Source: Geobacillus genomosp. 3 (GTDB lineage Bacteria; Bacillota; Bacilli; Bacillales; Anoxybacillaceae). Taken from it: a DNA stretch of 64,000 nucleotides. How positions within the stretch are numbered: the stretch's first letter is position 1; each line of letters begins with the position of its first letter. Positions 51,899 through 60,927 of this stretch are shown here, in pieces. The stretch spans positions 2,940,001-3,004,000 of the forward strand of contig NC_022080.4 in the NCBI RefSeq assembly GCF_000445995.2, in the 5' to 3' direction. The position numbers and the translations under genes are program-made. The notes below the pieces were generated by a model, which was not told the DNA's origin, made no database searches, and saw nothing but the letters and a program-made list of their open reading frames with translations.

Positions 51899-52237
51899 TT
51901 ATTTTTTCGCGGCAAGCCATTCAGCCACTTTGTCGGCGTCTTCACCTTTAATGATTCCCCCCGGCATAGCGCCGCGGCCGTTGGCGATGACATCTTTAAT
52001 TTCATCCGCCGAATATTTGCTTCCGACTTTTTGCAAGTTCGGGCCAACCCCGCCAGAGAGGTCTTGCCCATGACATGATGCACAGTTTTGTTGATATACT
52101 TGCTCAGCAGCAGCAACGGTGTCCCCTCCGCCGCCCGCATTGCCACCGTTTTGCTCCCCGGCGTTATCCTCGCCACCGCCACATGCTGCCAGCGCGAGCG
52201 AAGCGCCAAGAAACAGAGTAGCCAATTTCCATTTCAT
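51899..52237 (-). CDS. cccB: Cytochrome c-551, lipoprotein
   Basis: 112 aa: lipoprotein signal peptide with lipobox LAAC, a Gly/Asn-rich linker, and a small class I cytochrome c domain with the heme motif CASCH and a distal methionine in GAMPGG. It carries electrons at the outer face of the membrane, probably to the caa3 oxidase. Length and place next to ftsE match B. subtilis CccB. GGGGGAG precedes the ATG and a TATAAT box (52278-52283) is likely its -10. Confidence 0.94.
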   Translation of the reverse strand: MKWKLATLFLGASLALAACGGGEDNAGEQNGGNAGGGGDTVAAAEQVYQQNCASCHGQDLSGGVGPNLQKVGSKYSADEIKDVIANGRGAMPGGIIKGEDADKVAEWLAAKK

Positions 52238-52299
52238 GGTGAACTCCCCCTAAAAACATAAATTCAGTTCTTCACTTATTATAACCGATTTCGTCCGTT

Positions 52300-53163
52300 T
52301 TACGTACGTTGAAATCCTTCCCCGAGCACTTCGGCGGCGTTGGCAACGACGACAAACGCGGTTGGATCAATGGTTCGCACGATTTGTTTCAATTTTGTGA
52401 ACTCCGATTGAGCGACGACGCACATCAACACCGGCCTTTCGTGTTCGGTGTAGCCGCCGTACGCCGGCAGCCGCGTCACCCCGCGATCGATTTCATGCAA
52501 AATGGCGCGCCGCACTTTTTCTTCTTCCTTGGTGATAATCAAGGCAATTTTCGAATAGCCAAGGCCAACTTGGACGAGATCGATCGTTTTGCTTGTCACA
52601 TACAACGCAATCAAAGCATACAGCGCTCGCTCAATGTCAAACACAAACGCTGCGGTCAAGACGATCAAGCCATCGATCAAAATGACGCACATCCCAAGCG
52701 ACAGCCCGGTATATTTATGGATGATTTGCGCCGCCAAATCGGTGCCGCCCGTCGAAGCGCGGCCGCGAAATACAATGCCAAGGCCGAGCCCGACGCCGAT
52801 GCCGCCAAAGATCGCGCCAAGAAGCGGATTGGCCGTCGCCGGTTCCATCTCTTTCGTCATGTAGACGACAAGCGGCAAAAACACTGTCCCGACGAACGTT
52901 TTCGCGCCAAATTGCCGGCCCAGCAGCACGACGCCGGCGATAAACAGCGGAATGTTGAGTGCCCATTGGACGTAGGCCGGCTCAATGCCAAACAAGGCGT
53001 GCACAATCGTGCTCACGCCGCTTACCCCGCCCGAGGCGATCCGATTCGGCAGCAAAAACACGTTAAACGCCACCGCGACGATCGCCGCGCCGGCAAGAAC
53101 GTACACATAGTCCAACGCCGCCTCCGCCGCTGGATGCATCGTTTTGTCTCTTTTCCTCCGCAT
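52300..53163 (-). CDS. YitT-family membrane protein, YvjA-like
   Basis: 287 aa: five or six membrane helices with the motif FLLPNRIASGGVSGVSTI, then a soluble C-terminal DUF2179 domain (LIITKEEEKVRRAILHEI... RPVLMCVVAQSEFTKLKQ). Function unknown. ATG 53163 follows GGAAGGTGGGG; an ATG at 53139 is possible. Same family as the shorter protein at 1112-1777. Neighbour of cccB as in B. subtilis YvjA. Confidence 0.85.
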   Translation of the reverse strand: MRRKRDKTMHPAAEAALDYVYVLAGAAIVAVAFNVFLLPNRIASGGVSGVSTIVHALFGIEPAYVQWALNIPLFIAGVVLLGRQFGAKTFVGTVFLPLVVYMTKEMEPATANPLLGAIFGGIGVGLGLGIVFRGRASTGGTDLAAQIIHKYTGLSLGMCVILIDGLIVLTAAFVFDIERALYALIALYVTSKTIDLVQVGLGYSKIALIITKEEEKVRRAILHEIDRGVTRLPAYGGYTEHERPVLMCVVAQSEFTKLKQIVRTIDPTAFVVVANAAEVLGEGFQRT

Positions 53164-53184
53164 GCTTCCCCACCTTCCTCTGTG

Positions 53185-53213
53185 AGTATAGCATGCCCGT
53201 TTTAGTAAGTAAA
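53185..53213 (-). promoter_or_regulatory. Candidate promoter of the YvjA-like gene
   Basis: Minus-strand TTTACT (53208-53213) and TATACT (53185-53190) with 17-bp spacing. Confidence 0.55.
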
Positions 53214-53254
53214 TGACAGCCGATTAACGCGATAATCGTCTGCTATAGTAAAGG

Positions 53255-53281
53255 AAAAAAGGACGATCCGATGATCGCCCT
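53255..53281 (-). terminator. Terminator of the toxin-antitoxin pair, copy of the prfB terminator
   Basis: GGACGAT (53261-53267) pairs with ATCGCCC (53274-53280) with one G-U pair, followed on the minus strand by six T. The sequence is the same as at 53872-53897 apart from one base. Confidence 0.8.
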
Positions 53282-53299
53282 AGCCAAAAAATACAAGCC

Positions 53300-53560
53300 T
53301 CAATACACATCCCCGCGGTTGCCGATTGCCTCAATATAGATGATTCGTTCATCATGATCGATGCGAAACAAAACACGATATGTTCCGACCCGCAGACGAT
53401 ATAATCCATCCTGCCCCTTCAACTTCTTTATATCCCCCTGCGGCGGGATCGCAAGCAGACCTTGCACCCCAGAGGCCAACCGTTCTTGAACCTCTTTTTC
53501 TTGCCTAGCGATAAATTTGACTGCGGCCCTACGGTAAATCAACTTGTAGCCCGAATTCAC
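53300..53560 (-). CDS. RelE/ParE-type toxin
   Basis: 86 aa. The pattern YKLIYRRAAVKFIARQ ... IKKLKGQDGLYRLRVGTYRVLFRID ... IYIEAIGNRGDVY is typical of RelE/ParE toxins (ribosome-dependent mRNA cutting or gyrase inhibition), shown here in parts: KLKGQDGLYRLRVG and YRVLFRI. The GTG at 53560 is chosen because GGGGGAG lies 9 nt upstream. It overlaps the antitoxin gene by 32 nt, so the two are coupled. Target unknown. Confidence 0.82.
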   Translation of the reverse strand: MNSGYKLIYRRAAVKFIARQEKEVQERLASGVQGLLAIPPQGDIKKLKGQDGLYRLRVGTYRVLFRIDHDERIIYIEAIGNRGDVY

Positions 53561-53789
53561 GCTTGGCTTCTCCCCCAGTGATATATCCTTCATCGCTTTG
53601 CAGCTGCTGGCGCTCTTCTTCCGTCAACGCTTCTTCTTCATCTGTTTCGTCAATCCGCTCCCATACCATTCGTTCCTTTCTGGACCGATCAAGCAAGTAC
53701 ATCAAAAAATCGTACGCGGTTTGATGATCCGTTTCATCCAACCGGTCAATCAGTTCGTAAAGCAATTGTTTGCGCACAGCCAAAGCCAT
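53529..53789 (-). CDS. Antitoxin partner of the RelE/ParE-type toxin
   Basis: 86 aa, acidic and helical: an N-terminal part rich in Leu (KQLLYELIDRLDETDHQTAY) and a charged tail (DEEEALTEEERQQL... GGEAKREFGL) of the kind that wraps RelE/ParE toxins. I do not recognise a specific antitoxin family; no AbrB or Phd motif stands out. AAAGGAGGGCG precedes the ATG at 53789. It shares a promoter with the toxin and is encoded first, as usual for type II systems. Confidence 0.75.
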   Translation of the reverse strand: MALAVRKQLLYELIDRLDETDHQTAYDFLMYLLDRSRKERMVWERIDETDEEEALTEEERQQLQSDEGYITGGEAKREFGLQVDLP

Positions 53790-53817
53790 CGCCCTCCTTT
53801 TGCCTTTCGTTACCTTC

Positions 53818-53846
53818 AGCATACCACCGGGGTGCAGATGCGTCAA
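53818..53846 (-). promoter_or_regulatory. Promoter of the toxin-antitoxin pair
   Basis: Minus-strand TTGACG (53841-53846) and TATGCT (53818-53823) with 17-bp spacing, about 20 nt before the antitoxin start region. Confidence 0.7.
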
Positions 53847-53871
53847 AATCAGAAAAATGATTTTTGAAACG

Positions 53872-53897
53872 AAAAAGGACGATCGGATGATCGCCCT
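53872..53897 (-). terminator. Terminator of prfB
   Basis: GGACGAT (53877-53883) pairs with ATCGCCC (53890-53896), with five T following on the minus strand. It begins right at the prfB stop. One base differs from the copy at 53255-53281. Confidence 0.8.
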
Positions 53898-55002
53898 TTA
53901 CTTCAACTTCGCGCGCAAATACGCGTCGATGAACACATCGATTTCCCCATCCATGACCGCCTGCACGTTGCCGACCTCGACGTTCGTCCGATGGTCTTTG
54001 ACAAGCGAATACGGATGGAAGACGTACGAACGGATTTGGCTGCCCCAGCCGATTTCTTTTTGCTCGCCGCGCAGCTCAGCAAGTTCCGCTTGCTGCTCCT
54101 CGAGTTTCTTTTGATACAACTTCGCTTTTAACATGTTCATCGCTTTTTCACGGTTTTTAATTTGCGACCGCTCCGACTGGCACGTCACAACGATCCCTGT
54201 CGGCACGTGGGTGATGCGCACCGCCGAGTCGGTCGTGTTGACGTGCTGCCCGCCCGCGCCGCTCGAACGGTACGTGTCGATTTTCAACTCTTCCGGCCGG
54301 ATTTCGATCTCAATGTTATCGTCCATCTCCGGCACGACTTCGCACGAGACGAACGACGTATGGCGGCGGCCCGAGGCGTCAAACGGGGAGATGCGCACGA
54401 GCCGGTGCACCCCTTTTTCCGCCTTTAAGTAGCCGTACGCGTTATGCCCTTTAATGAGGAGCGTCACGCTTTTCACCCCGGCTTCCTCGCCCGGAAGGTA
54501 ATCAAGCGTCTCGACTTTAAACCCTTTCTTCTCCGCCCAGCGCGTGTACATGCGCAACAGCATCGACGCCCAGTCTTGCGACTCCGTGCCGCCCGCGCCC
54601 GGGTGGAGCTCTAAAATCGCGTTATTTTTATCGTACGGCTCGTTGAGCAGCAGCTGCAGCTCAAACTCGCTAAAGTCTTTCGTCAATTGTTTCGCTTCCG
54701 CGACAAGCTCATTTTGCAGCTCGTCATCCGGTTCTTCTTTGAGCAACTCATACGTCACTTCCAAGTTTTCAAACCGCTCTTGCAATGATTCAAATTGGCC
54801 GACAAGATCTTTGAGCACATTCGCTTCGGAAATGACCGCCTGTGCCGCCTTTTGGTCATCCCAAAAGTTGGACGCCGCCATTTGCTCCTCTAATTCACGA
54901 ATGCGCGCCTGCTTCGCATCGAGGTCAAAGAGACCCCCTGATTTCCGCTAATCGCTTAGCCATTTTCTCGAGCTCTTGCTTAATTTCCACCAAATCGATC
55001 AT
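53898..55002 (-). CDS. prfB: Peptide chain release factor 2 (programmed +1 frameshift)
   Basis: RF2, terminates at UGA and UAA. Translation starts at ATG 55002 (GAGGTGAGG upstream), reads 25 codons ([20 protein letters not shown]...) to an in-frame TGA at 54925-54927, and must shift +1 to continue in the frame that runs to 53898. The total is 367 aa, the normal RF2 length. The catalytic GGQ ([15 protein letters not shown]) and the UGA-recognising SPF motif ([12 protein letters not shown]) are intact. It follows secA by 91 nt and is probably cotranscribed with it. Confidence 0.96.
54924..54939 (-). promoter_or_regulatory. prfB programmed frameshift site
   Basis: The slip sequence CTTTGAC (54924-54930) contains the in-frame TGA, and the Shine-Dalgarno-like AGGGGG (54934-54939) lies 3 nt upstream, exactly as in other prfB genes. 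Low RF2 lets the ribosome slip, so RF2 level controls its own synthesis. Confidence 0.95.
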
Positions 55003-55055
55003 GTTGCCTCACCTCATCATGAATATAGTATGCAGTTGGCCGTTGTCTGCCATTC

Positions 55056-55077
55056 AAAAGGGAGGCATCGCCCCCCT
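55056..55077 (-). terminator. Weak terminator between secA and prfB
   Basis: GGGAGG (55060-55065) pairs with CCCCCC (55071-55076) through one G-U, with TTTTG following on the minus strand. Probably partial, letting some transcription pass into prfB. Confidence 0.5.
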
Positions 55078-55093
55078 CATTATTTATAAACGG

Positions 55094-57607
55094 TTAGACC
55101 GCTCTTCCGCAACAATGTTTATATTTTTTCCCGCTGCCGCACGGACACGGATCGTTGCGGCCGACGCGCACCGCCCGGCGCACCGGTTTTCGCTTCGGCT
55201 CTTCACCGTCTTCTTTCGGATGCACGGCCTCGCCTTTCGCCACTTCTTGGCGTTCGAGGTTTTGATGGATTTCCGCTTTCATGATATACGTCGCGACTTC
55301 CTCCTCGATCGCGGCAACCATGTTTTCAAACATCGTATATCCTTCCATTTGATATTCGCGCAGCGGGTCGACCTGCCCGTACGCGCGCAAATGGATGCCT
55401 TGGCGGAGCTGTTCCATCGCATCAATATGGTTCATCCATTTCATGTCAACAGCACGCAAGACGACGACGCGCTCAAATTCGCGCATTTGTTCCGGCGGAA
55501 TTTGCGTTTCTTTCTCATCATAGCGCGCCTTCACTTTTTCCCAAATGAGTTCGATCATCTCTTCCGGTTCTTTGCCGCGCAAATCGCCCTCGGTCACATC
55601 ACCGTCCGGAAGCAGATGGGCGTTCACATAATCGACGAGCCCTTTTATATTCCACTCCTCCGGCAAATCCTCTTTCGGCGTGTAGGCGTGAACGGCGCGC
55701 TCAATGACCGAGCGGATCATGTTTTCGATGATGCCGCGCAAATTGTCGGCATCGAGCACTTCAAAGCGCTGGCGGTAAATGATTTCCCGCTGTTCGCGCA
55801 ACACATCGTCATATTGAAGCAGCTGTTTGCGGGCATCAAAGTTGTTCCCTTCGACCCGTTTTTGCGCCGACTCGACCGCCCTTGTGACCATCTTGCTTTG
55901 GATCGGCTGCGAATCATCCATCCCGAGCCGATCCATCATCGCCATCAAACTTTCTGAACCGAAGCGGCGCATCAGTTCGTCCTCAAGCGACAAGTAAAAC
56001 TGCGACACTCCAGGGTCGCCTTGGCGCCCCGAGCGGCCGCGCAGCTGGTTGTCAATGCGCCGGCTTTCATGCCGCTCGGTGCCGATGACGGCCAGTCCGC
56101 CAAGCTCTTTGACTCCTTCACCGAGCTTAATGTCCGTCCCGCGCCCGGCCATGTTCGTCGCGATCGTCACCGCGCCTTTTTGCCCGGCCTCGGCGATGAT
56201 TTCCGCCTCTTTCGCATGGTTTTTGGCGTTTAAGACGTTGTGTGGGATGCCGCGTTTTTTCAACAGCTGCGACAACAGCTCTGACGTCTCAATCGCCACC
56301 GTGCCGACGAGCACCGGCTGCCCTTTCGCATGACGGGCGGCGATATCCTCCACGACCGCGCGGAACTTCCCTTCCATCGTCCGGTAAATCAAATCCGGGC
56401 GGTCCTCCCGGATCACAGGGCGGTTCGTCGGAATGACGACGACGCGCATGTTGTAAATGTTGCGGAATTCTTCCTCTTCCGTTTTCGCCGTCCCCGTCAT
56501 CCCCGCGAGTTTTTCATACATGCGGAAATAGTTTTGGAACGTAATCGTCGCGAGCGTCATCGACTCGTTTTGAATCTCGAGCCCTTCCTTCGCCTCGATC
56601 GCCTGATGGAGCCCGTCGCTGTAGCGGCGGCCGTGCATCAAGCGCCCGGTAAACGGATCGACGATGATCACTTTGCCGTCTTGCACGACGTAATCCACAT
56701 CGCGCTGCATCGTCACATGCGCCCGCAGCGCCAGTTGAATATGGTGGTTGAGCGTCACGTGCTTCAAATCGAACAAGTTGTCGATGCCAAACGCCCGCTC
56801 CGCCTTGTTCATCCCTTCTTCCGTGAGCTGGACGCCTTTCGATTTTTCATCGTACGTATAATCGACATCTTTGCGCAGCGTGCGGACAAACGCGTTCGCC
56901 TGCACATATAGCTTCGTCGACTTTTGCGCCGTCCCGGAAATAATGAGCGGCGTCCGCGCCTCGTCAATCAAAATCGAGTCCACTTCGTCGATAACGGCAA
57001 AATACAATGGCCGCTGCACCATATGTTCTTTATACAGCACCATGTTGTCGCGCAAATAGTCGAACCCAAACTCGTTGTTCGTCCCGTACGTAATGTCGGC
57101 GTTGTACGCCGCCTGCTTCTCTTCGCGCGACATACCGCTTAAGTTCAAGCCGACGGTCAAGCCTAAAAATTGATACAGTTGGCCCATCTCTGTCGCGTCG
57201 CGCGTCGCCAAATATTCGTTGACCGTCACAACGTGCACGCCGCGCCCTGTCAAAGCGTTCAAGTAGACGGGCATCGTCGCCGTCAACGTTTTCCCTTCCC
57301 CGGTTTTCATCTCGGCGATGTCGCCCTCATGCAAGACGACGCCGCCCATAATTTGCACTTTATATGGGTACAAACCGAGAACGCGCTTCGCCCCTTCACG
57401 GACGACGGCAAACGCTTCAACAAGCAAGTCGTCGAGCGATTCACCTTGTTGGTAGCGGGCCTTGAATTCCTCGGTCTTTTGCCGCAACTGGTCATCCGTC
57501 AACCGCGCCATCTCCGGCCCGAGCGCATCGACTTGATCGGCGATTTTCTCAAGCTTGGCCAGCTGGCGCTTGTTCGGGTCAAATACTTTTTTTAAAACTC
57601 CAAGCAT
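55094..57607 (-). CDS. secA: Preprotein translocase ATPase SecA
   Basis: Motor of the SecYEG export channel. 837 aa. Walker [29 protein letters not shown], the preprotein cross-linking domain (about 220-370), helicase motif VI ([13 protein letters not shown]), and the C-terminal zinc-binding [17 protein letters not shown] are all present. ATG 57607 follows AAGGAGCG. A good promoter lies upstream at 57645-57673. Confidence 0.98.
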   Translation of the reverse strand: MLGVLKKVFDPNKRQLAKLEKIADQVDALGPEMARLTDDQLRQKTEEFKARYQQGESLDDLLVEAFAVVREGAKRVLGLYPYKVQIMGGVVLHEGDIAEMKTGEGKTLTATMPVYLNALTGRGVHVVTVNEYLATRDATEMGQLYQFLGLTVGLNLSGMSREEKQAAYNADITYGTNNEFGFDYLRDNMVLYKEHMVQRPLYFAVIDEVDSILIDEARTPLIISGTAQKSTKLYVQANAFVRTLRKDVDYTYDEKSKGVQLTEEGMNKAERAFGIDNLFDLKHVTLNHHIQLALRAHVTMQRDVDYVVQDGKVIIVDPFTGRLMHGRRYSDGLHQAIEAKEGLEIQNESMTLATITFQNYFRMYEKLAGMTGTAKTEEEEFRNIYNMRVVVIPTNRPVIREDRPDLIYRTMEGKFRAVVEDIAARHAKGQPVLVGTVAIETSELLSQLLKKRGIPHNVLNAKNHAKEAEIIAEAGQKGAVTIATNMAGRGTDIKLGEGVKELGGLAVIGTERHESRRIDNQLRGRSGRQGDPGVSQFYLSLEDELMRRFGSESLMAMMDRLGMDDSQPIQSKMVTRAVESAQKRVEGNNFDARKQLLQYDDVLREQREIIYRQRFEVLDADNLRGIIENMIRSVIERAVHAYTPKEDLPEEWNIKGLVDYVNAHLLPDGDVTEGDLRGKEPEEMIELIWEKVKARYDEKETQIPPEQMREFERVVVLRAVDMKWMNHIDAMEQLRQGIHLRAYGQVDPLREYQMEGYTMFENMVAAIEEEVATYIMKAEIHQNLERQEVAKGEAVHPKEDGEEPKRKPVRRAVRVGRNDPCPCGSGKKYKHCCGRAV

Positions 57608-57644
57608 AGGAAACGCTCCTTATTTTTCATGGACTCACTTATTC

Positions 57645-57673
57645 ATCATATCATTTCCAGGGATCAGTGACAA
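57645..57673 (-). promoter_or_regulatory. Sigma-A promoter of secA
   Basis: Minus-strand TTGTCA (57668-57673) and TATGAT (57645-57650) with 17-bp spacing. Confidence 0.72.
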
Positions 57674-57715
57674 CTGTTGCACAGGTTGAGAGAGGGGCAT
57701 GTCCAAGAGAGGGGA

Positions 57716-58189
57716 TCACGCCTTGGACTGAAGCTGCTCGATCGCCGCTTCCGCATGATGAAGACGCCGGTTAAGCGCATAAATTTCAAAACGTTTCTCA
57801 TCTACTTTTTCATGAATTGTGCGAAGCAATATTTGCACATCATCCACAAGCTGCGTTTCGACTCGATGAAGCGTCTCTTTCACTTCCTCCAGTTCAGTTT
57901 CCACACCATTCAACCGCATTTCCACACCGTCCAACCGGGTCTCCACACCATTCAACCGCGTTTCCACACCGTCCAACCGGGTCTCCACACCATTCAACCG
58001 CGTTTCCACACGGTCTAACCGCTCTTTCACCGCGCTCATTTCCTGTTCGAGGCCGACGAGGCGTCCGTTCATCTCCGTCAAACGGCCATCCATCTGCTCA
58101 AACCGTTGGCGAGTTTCTTCTTGGAACACCAAAAATCCTTTTTCCATGTTGTCCAACTTGGACAAGATTTGACGCAACAATTCCTCCAT
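57716..58189 (-). CDS. Coiled-coil protein with tandem heptad repeats
   Basis: 157 aa, almost wholly alpha-helical coiled coil. Residues about 55-100 are near-exact heptads (RLDGVET / RLNGVET), the N-terminus (MEELLRQILSKLDNMEKGF) and C-terminus are less regular heptads. No signal peptide or membrane helix. Such proteins occur in Bacillaceae next to hpf/secA as hypothetical proteins; function unknown. GGGGGAGAGCG precedes the ATG, and a TATAAT box overlaps the hpf terminator region. Confidence 0.75.
   Translation of the reverse strand: MEELLRQILSKLDNMEKGFLVFQEETRQRFEQMDGRLTEMNGRLVGLEQEMSAVKERLDRVETRLNGVETRLDGVETRLNGVETRLDGVEMRLNGVETELEEVKETLHRVETQLVDDVQILLRTIHEKVDEKRFEIYALNRRLHHAEAAIEQLQSKA
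57897..58022. repeat. Tandem 42-bp repeat (two 21-bp heptad units), three copies
   Basis: Units starting at 57897, 57939 and 57981 are nearly identical over 42 bp, each made of two related 21-bp heptad units. All periods are multiples of three, so copy-number change keeps the frame of the coiled-coil gene. Confidence 0.9.
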
Positions 58190-58228
58190 CGCTCTCCCCC
58201 ATTTTGATTTTTCTCATGCATATTATAA

Positions 58229-58256
58229 CATCCCCTGCCAAGAAAAGCAGGGGATG
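58229..58256. terminator. Terminator of hpf
   Basis: CATCCCCTGC (58229-58238) and GCAGGGGATG (58247-58256) form a perfect 10-bp stem. The T-tracts are weak (TTATAAT on minus, GTTTTG on plus), and the minus-strand TATAAT may double as the -10 of the downstream gene. Confidence 0.65.
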
Positions 58257-58275
58257 CGTTTTGCCAACAACGGAT

Positions 58276-58821
58276 TCAGTTCGCCTCAATCAGTCCGTAT
58301 TTTCCGTCTTTGCGGCGGTAAACAATGTTTGTCCGATTCGTTTCCGCATTCGTAAAAATGAAGAAATTGTGCCCCAACAAGTTCATCTGCAAAATCGCCT
58401 CTTCGCTGTCCATCGGCTTCAAGCTGAAGTGCTTCGTGCGCACGATTTCAAACTCATCTTCACCGTCCGCCGCAGCGCCGTTCGGCACAGGGGCGGCCAG
58501 CTTCACCTCTTTTTCGCGATCGCGCAGCTTGCGGTTCACTTTCGTTTTATGTTTGCGGATTTGCCGCTCCAATTTATCGGTTACTAAATCGATCGCCGCA
58601 TACATATCGTCATGGCGCTCTTCAGCGCGCAACAGCAGATGCGGAATCGGAATGGTCACCTCGATTTTCCCTTGCCCGTCGTTGTAGACTTTTAAGTTCA
58701 CGTGCACGTGCACGTCATCAGTGCCATCAAAGTAGCGTTCCAATTTGCCGATTTTTTTCTCCACATACTCGCGCAAAGCTGGAGTTACTTCGATGTTTTC
58801 CCCGCGAATGTTATACATCAT
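58276..58821 (-). CDS. hpf: Ribosome hibernation-promoting factor, long form
   Basis: Binds the 30S decoding site and drives 100S ribosome dimers in stationary phase. 181 aa: N-terminal S30AE domain ([21 protein letters not shown], residues 2-100), a variable linker, and the C-terminal dimerisation domain ([20 protein letters not shown]) that marks the long form. AAGGAGTGG precedes the ATG. A sigma-B-like GGGTAA with ATTGAA 13 nt before it lies about 60 nt upstream and is only suggestive. Confidence 0.95.
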   Translation of the reverse strand: MMYNIRGENIEVTPALREYVEKKIGKLERYFDGTDDVHVHVNLKVYNDGQGKIEVTIPIPHLLLRAEERHDDMYAAIDLVTDKLERQIRKHKTKVNRKLRDREKEVKLAAPVPNGAAADGEDEFEIVRTKHFSLKPMDSEEAILQMNLLGHNFFIFTNAETNRTNIVYRRKDGKYGLIEAN

Positions 58822-58993
58822 CGCTGACCACTCCTTGTTTTAAAACTGTACTTCCTACATTTCTTTATTACCCGCCCAAACCCTGCTTCAATCAAAAATC
58901 TTTTTGAAGATTTTGTGAAAAACATGAAAAAATATGGTAATATAGGCATAGGTGTTTTTTCTTATGATTCAGCCATCCGGGGTGTGTGAACGA

Positions 58994-60073
58994 ATGAGAA
59001 AAGTCCATATTTCCCATGTGAAAAGCGGCGACGTGCTCGCCGTCGATTTATTTGCCGCCAACGGCGGCGTGCTTTTGTCGCGCGGCGTGCGGCTGACGGG
59101 CGGGTACATCCGCTCCCTCGAACAAAAAGGGATTCAATACATTTATATCGATGACAGGCAAACATATGACATCCGCCCGCTCCCGCTCATCAGCCCGACC
59201 GTGCGCCAGCAGGCGGTGAAAAAAGTGTACGAGACAATGACGGCCTTGATCGAGCAAAAAAAGCTGCTCAGCCGCGCCTCCTCGCTCGATTTAGGAAAAG
59301 AGTACGAAAAAGTGTTCAAAGACATTTTGGACTACTTATTGAAGCAAGAAAACTTGCTCATCAACTTGTCGGATTTGGTCATCTCAAACGGTTACTTTTT
59401 CCATCACTCGGTCAACGTCGCCACCATCGCCGGCGTCATCGGCATCGCCAAAAGGTATCGCCCCGATCAGCTGCTTGACCTCGGCATCGGCGCGCTGCTG
59501 TTTGACATCGGCATGACGCAGCTGCCGGACGGCCTTTGGCGGAAAAAAGGGGCATTGACGGAAGAGGAAAAGGAAATCGTCCGCCGTCATACGTATCTCG
59601 GTTTCGAACTGTTGCGGCGCCAGCGCAACATTTCGCTCTTTTCCGCCCACTGCGCCTTGCAGCACCACGAGCGGTGCGACGGAAGCGGCTACCCGCGCGC
59701 CTTATCGGGCAAGGAAATTCACGAATACGCCCGCATCGTCGCCATCGCCGACGTCTTTGACGCCTTGACGTCAGCGCGCTACCACCGGAAGCAATACTCG
59801 CCGCACGAAGCGGCCGAGTACTTATCCGCCGCCGGCGACATTTTGGACTACGAACTCATCAAACTGTTTCTTTCCCATATCGCCATCTACCCGGTGGCGA
59901 CAACCGTCTTGCTTAACACTGGCGAGATCGCCGTCGTCTCCGAAGTGTTCCCAGGCTTCCCGCTCCGCCCCGTCGTCCGCGTCATCAAAAACCCGGCGGG
60001 CGAAGAGCTGAAAAGCCCGTATGAGATCGACTTGCGCGACAAAATGAACATCACGATCGTGAAGGCCGTATAA
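58994..60073 (+). CDS. HD-GYP domain protein lacking the HD histidine
   Basis: 359 aa. After an N-terminal domain (about 1-115) comes an HD-GYP domain of the c-di-GMP phosphodiesterase family. The HxxxVA (HHSVNVATIAG), HHER-DGSGYP and DVFDAL motifs are intact, but the HD-GK motif reads LLFDIGM: the metal-binding His is Phe170 and the Lys is Met174. Catalysis is therefore doubtful; it may bind c-di-GMP without cutting it. I start at ATG 58994 (GGGGTG upstream); ATG 58964 is possible. It is convergent with the flagellar genes. Confidence 0.85.
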   Translation: MRKVHISHVKSGDVLAVDLFAANGGVLLSRGVRLTGGYIRSLEQKGIQYIYIDDRQTYDIRPLPLISPTVRQQAVKKVYETMTALIEQKKLLSRASSLDLGKEYEKVFKDILDYLLKQENLLINLSDLVISNGYFFHHSVNVATIAGVIGIAKRYRPDQLLDLGIGALLFDIGMTQLPDGLWRKKGALTEEEKEIVRRHTYLGFELLRRQRNISLFSAHCALQHHERCDGSGYPRALSGKEIHEYARIVAIADVFDALTSARYHRKQYSPHEAAEYLSAAGDILDYELIKLFLSHIAIYPVATTVLLNTGEIAVVSEVFPGFPLRPVVRVIKNPAGEELKSPYEIDLRDKMNITIVKAV

Positions 60074-60099
60074 GCGGTCTCACAGGTAATCTCATCAAA

Positions 60100-60126
60100 A
60101 AAAGAACAGCACGCCGCTGTTCTTTT
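60100..60126. terminator. Bidirectional terminator after the HD-GYP gene
   Basis: AAAAGAACAGC (60100-60110) and GCTGTTCTTTT (60116-60126) form an 11-bp stem with A/T tracts on both strands. It serves the HD-GYP gene and the convergent flagellar gene cluster. Confidence 0.88.
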
Positions 60127-60175
60127 CTCTTTTCCGCTCGTCCGCATCGACAGCGCCGGAGCCGTTCCCCGCTGC

Positions 60176-60562
60176 TCACTGCACAACATAGCGCCGCAAC
60201 CGGCTCTCGACCGCCATCCTCCACGCCTGAAACGAAGGCGACAACCGCCCGCAAATGATCCGCTCTTTCGCCGCCGTATCGCCGAACTGTCCGTCAAGCG
60301 CTTCCGCCGCCTCAAGCACATCGGCAAACCGCTCAAGATGGCTAACCAAATCGCTCTCCTCGGCGAACAATCGGCATAAATACACGTTCGTCTCGTTGAT
60401 TTTTCCAAGCGCCAACAAAATATCCCGAAGCAGCACATCCGCATGCATCCGCCGCGGATCGGAAAAACTTGCCTCTACATAATCGAGCCCTTCCTCGACC
60501 GTCTCCAGCAGCGAAGCATACTGGCGGATGACCGCCAGCGCGTCGCTCGTCAATTCCGCCAT
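60176..60562 (-). CDS. Hypothetical helical protein after fliT
   Basis: 128 aa, predominantly alpha-helical (AVIRQYASLLETVEEGLDY, ILLALGKINETNVYLC), without signal peptide, membrane helix or a family I recognise. I prefer the ATG at 60562 because AGGTGG lies 7 nt upstream; an ATG at 60568 is too close. It starts 11 nt after fliT and ends the flaG-fliD-fliS-fliT gene run, so it is probably cotranscribed with the flagellar genes. B. subtilis has no gene here. Confidence 0.65.
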   Translation of the reverse strand: MAELTSDALAVIRQYASLLETVEEGLDYVEASFSDPRRMHADVLLRDILLALGKINETNVYLCRLFAEESDLVSHLERFADVLEAAEALDGQFGDTAAKERIICGRLSPSFQAWRMAVESRLRRYVVQ

Positions 60563-60573
60563 CTTCATCCCAC

Positions 60574-60927
60574 CTATCGCCGTTTATCATAAAACATCCC
60601 ATCCAACGAAAGCGGCTGCTCGTACGGATGGACATAGCGGGCGTTCGCCCGCCGCTTCGCCCCCGCCATCCGCAAATCGCGGCGAATCTCATCTTGCACC
60701 GCCTTCAGCCGCTCCGCAATGTCCCGATTCCACGCAACGATGTCGCGCCCAAGCGCCCGTTCCTCCTCGCTGTACGGCGGCCGCAGCGCGCCAAGCAGCT
60801 TCTCGCGCCGCCTCAACAACTCCTCAACCGCCTTCAGCCGCTCCTCGCGCTCTTCGGGAGACCACGGCGCCGTCACCGTCTCAAGCAGCTCGTTCGTGAC
60901 AAGCCAAACGTCGCGCACAACGCCCAT
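60574..60927 (-). CDS. fliT: FliT-like flagellar chaperone
   Basis: 117 aa, helical, charged. Called by position: directly after fliS (1-nt overlap, TAATG) and in the fliD-fliS-fliT order of B. subtilis, with similar length. FliT is the chaperone of the cap protein FliD. Sequence similarity to FliT is weak by nature, so this is mainly a context call. The C-terminus (ARYVHPYEQPLSLDGMFYDKRR region) is unusually basic and Tyr-rich. Confidence 0.65.
   Translation of the reverse strand: MGVVRDVWLVTNELLETVTAPWSPEEREERLKAVEELLRRREKLLGALRPPYSEEERALGRDIVAWNRDIAERLKAVQDEIRRDLRMAGAKRRANARYVHPYEQPLSLDGMFYDKRR

Noticed and set aside
54842..55957. 371-codon plus-strand open frame
   Set aside because: Antisense to prfB and secA, both certain genes; no motif or start signal.
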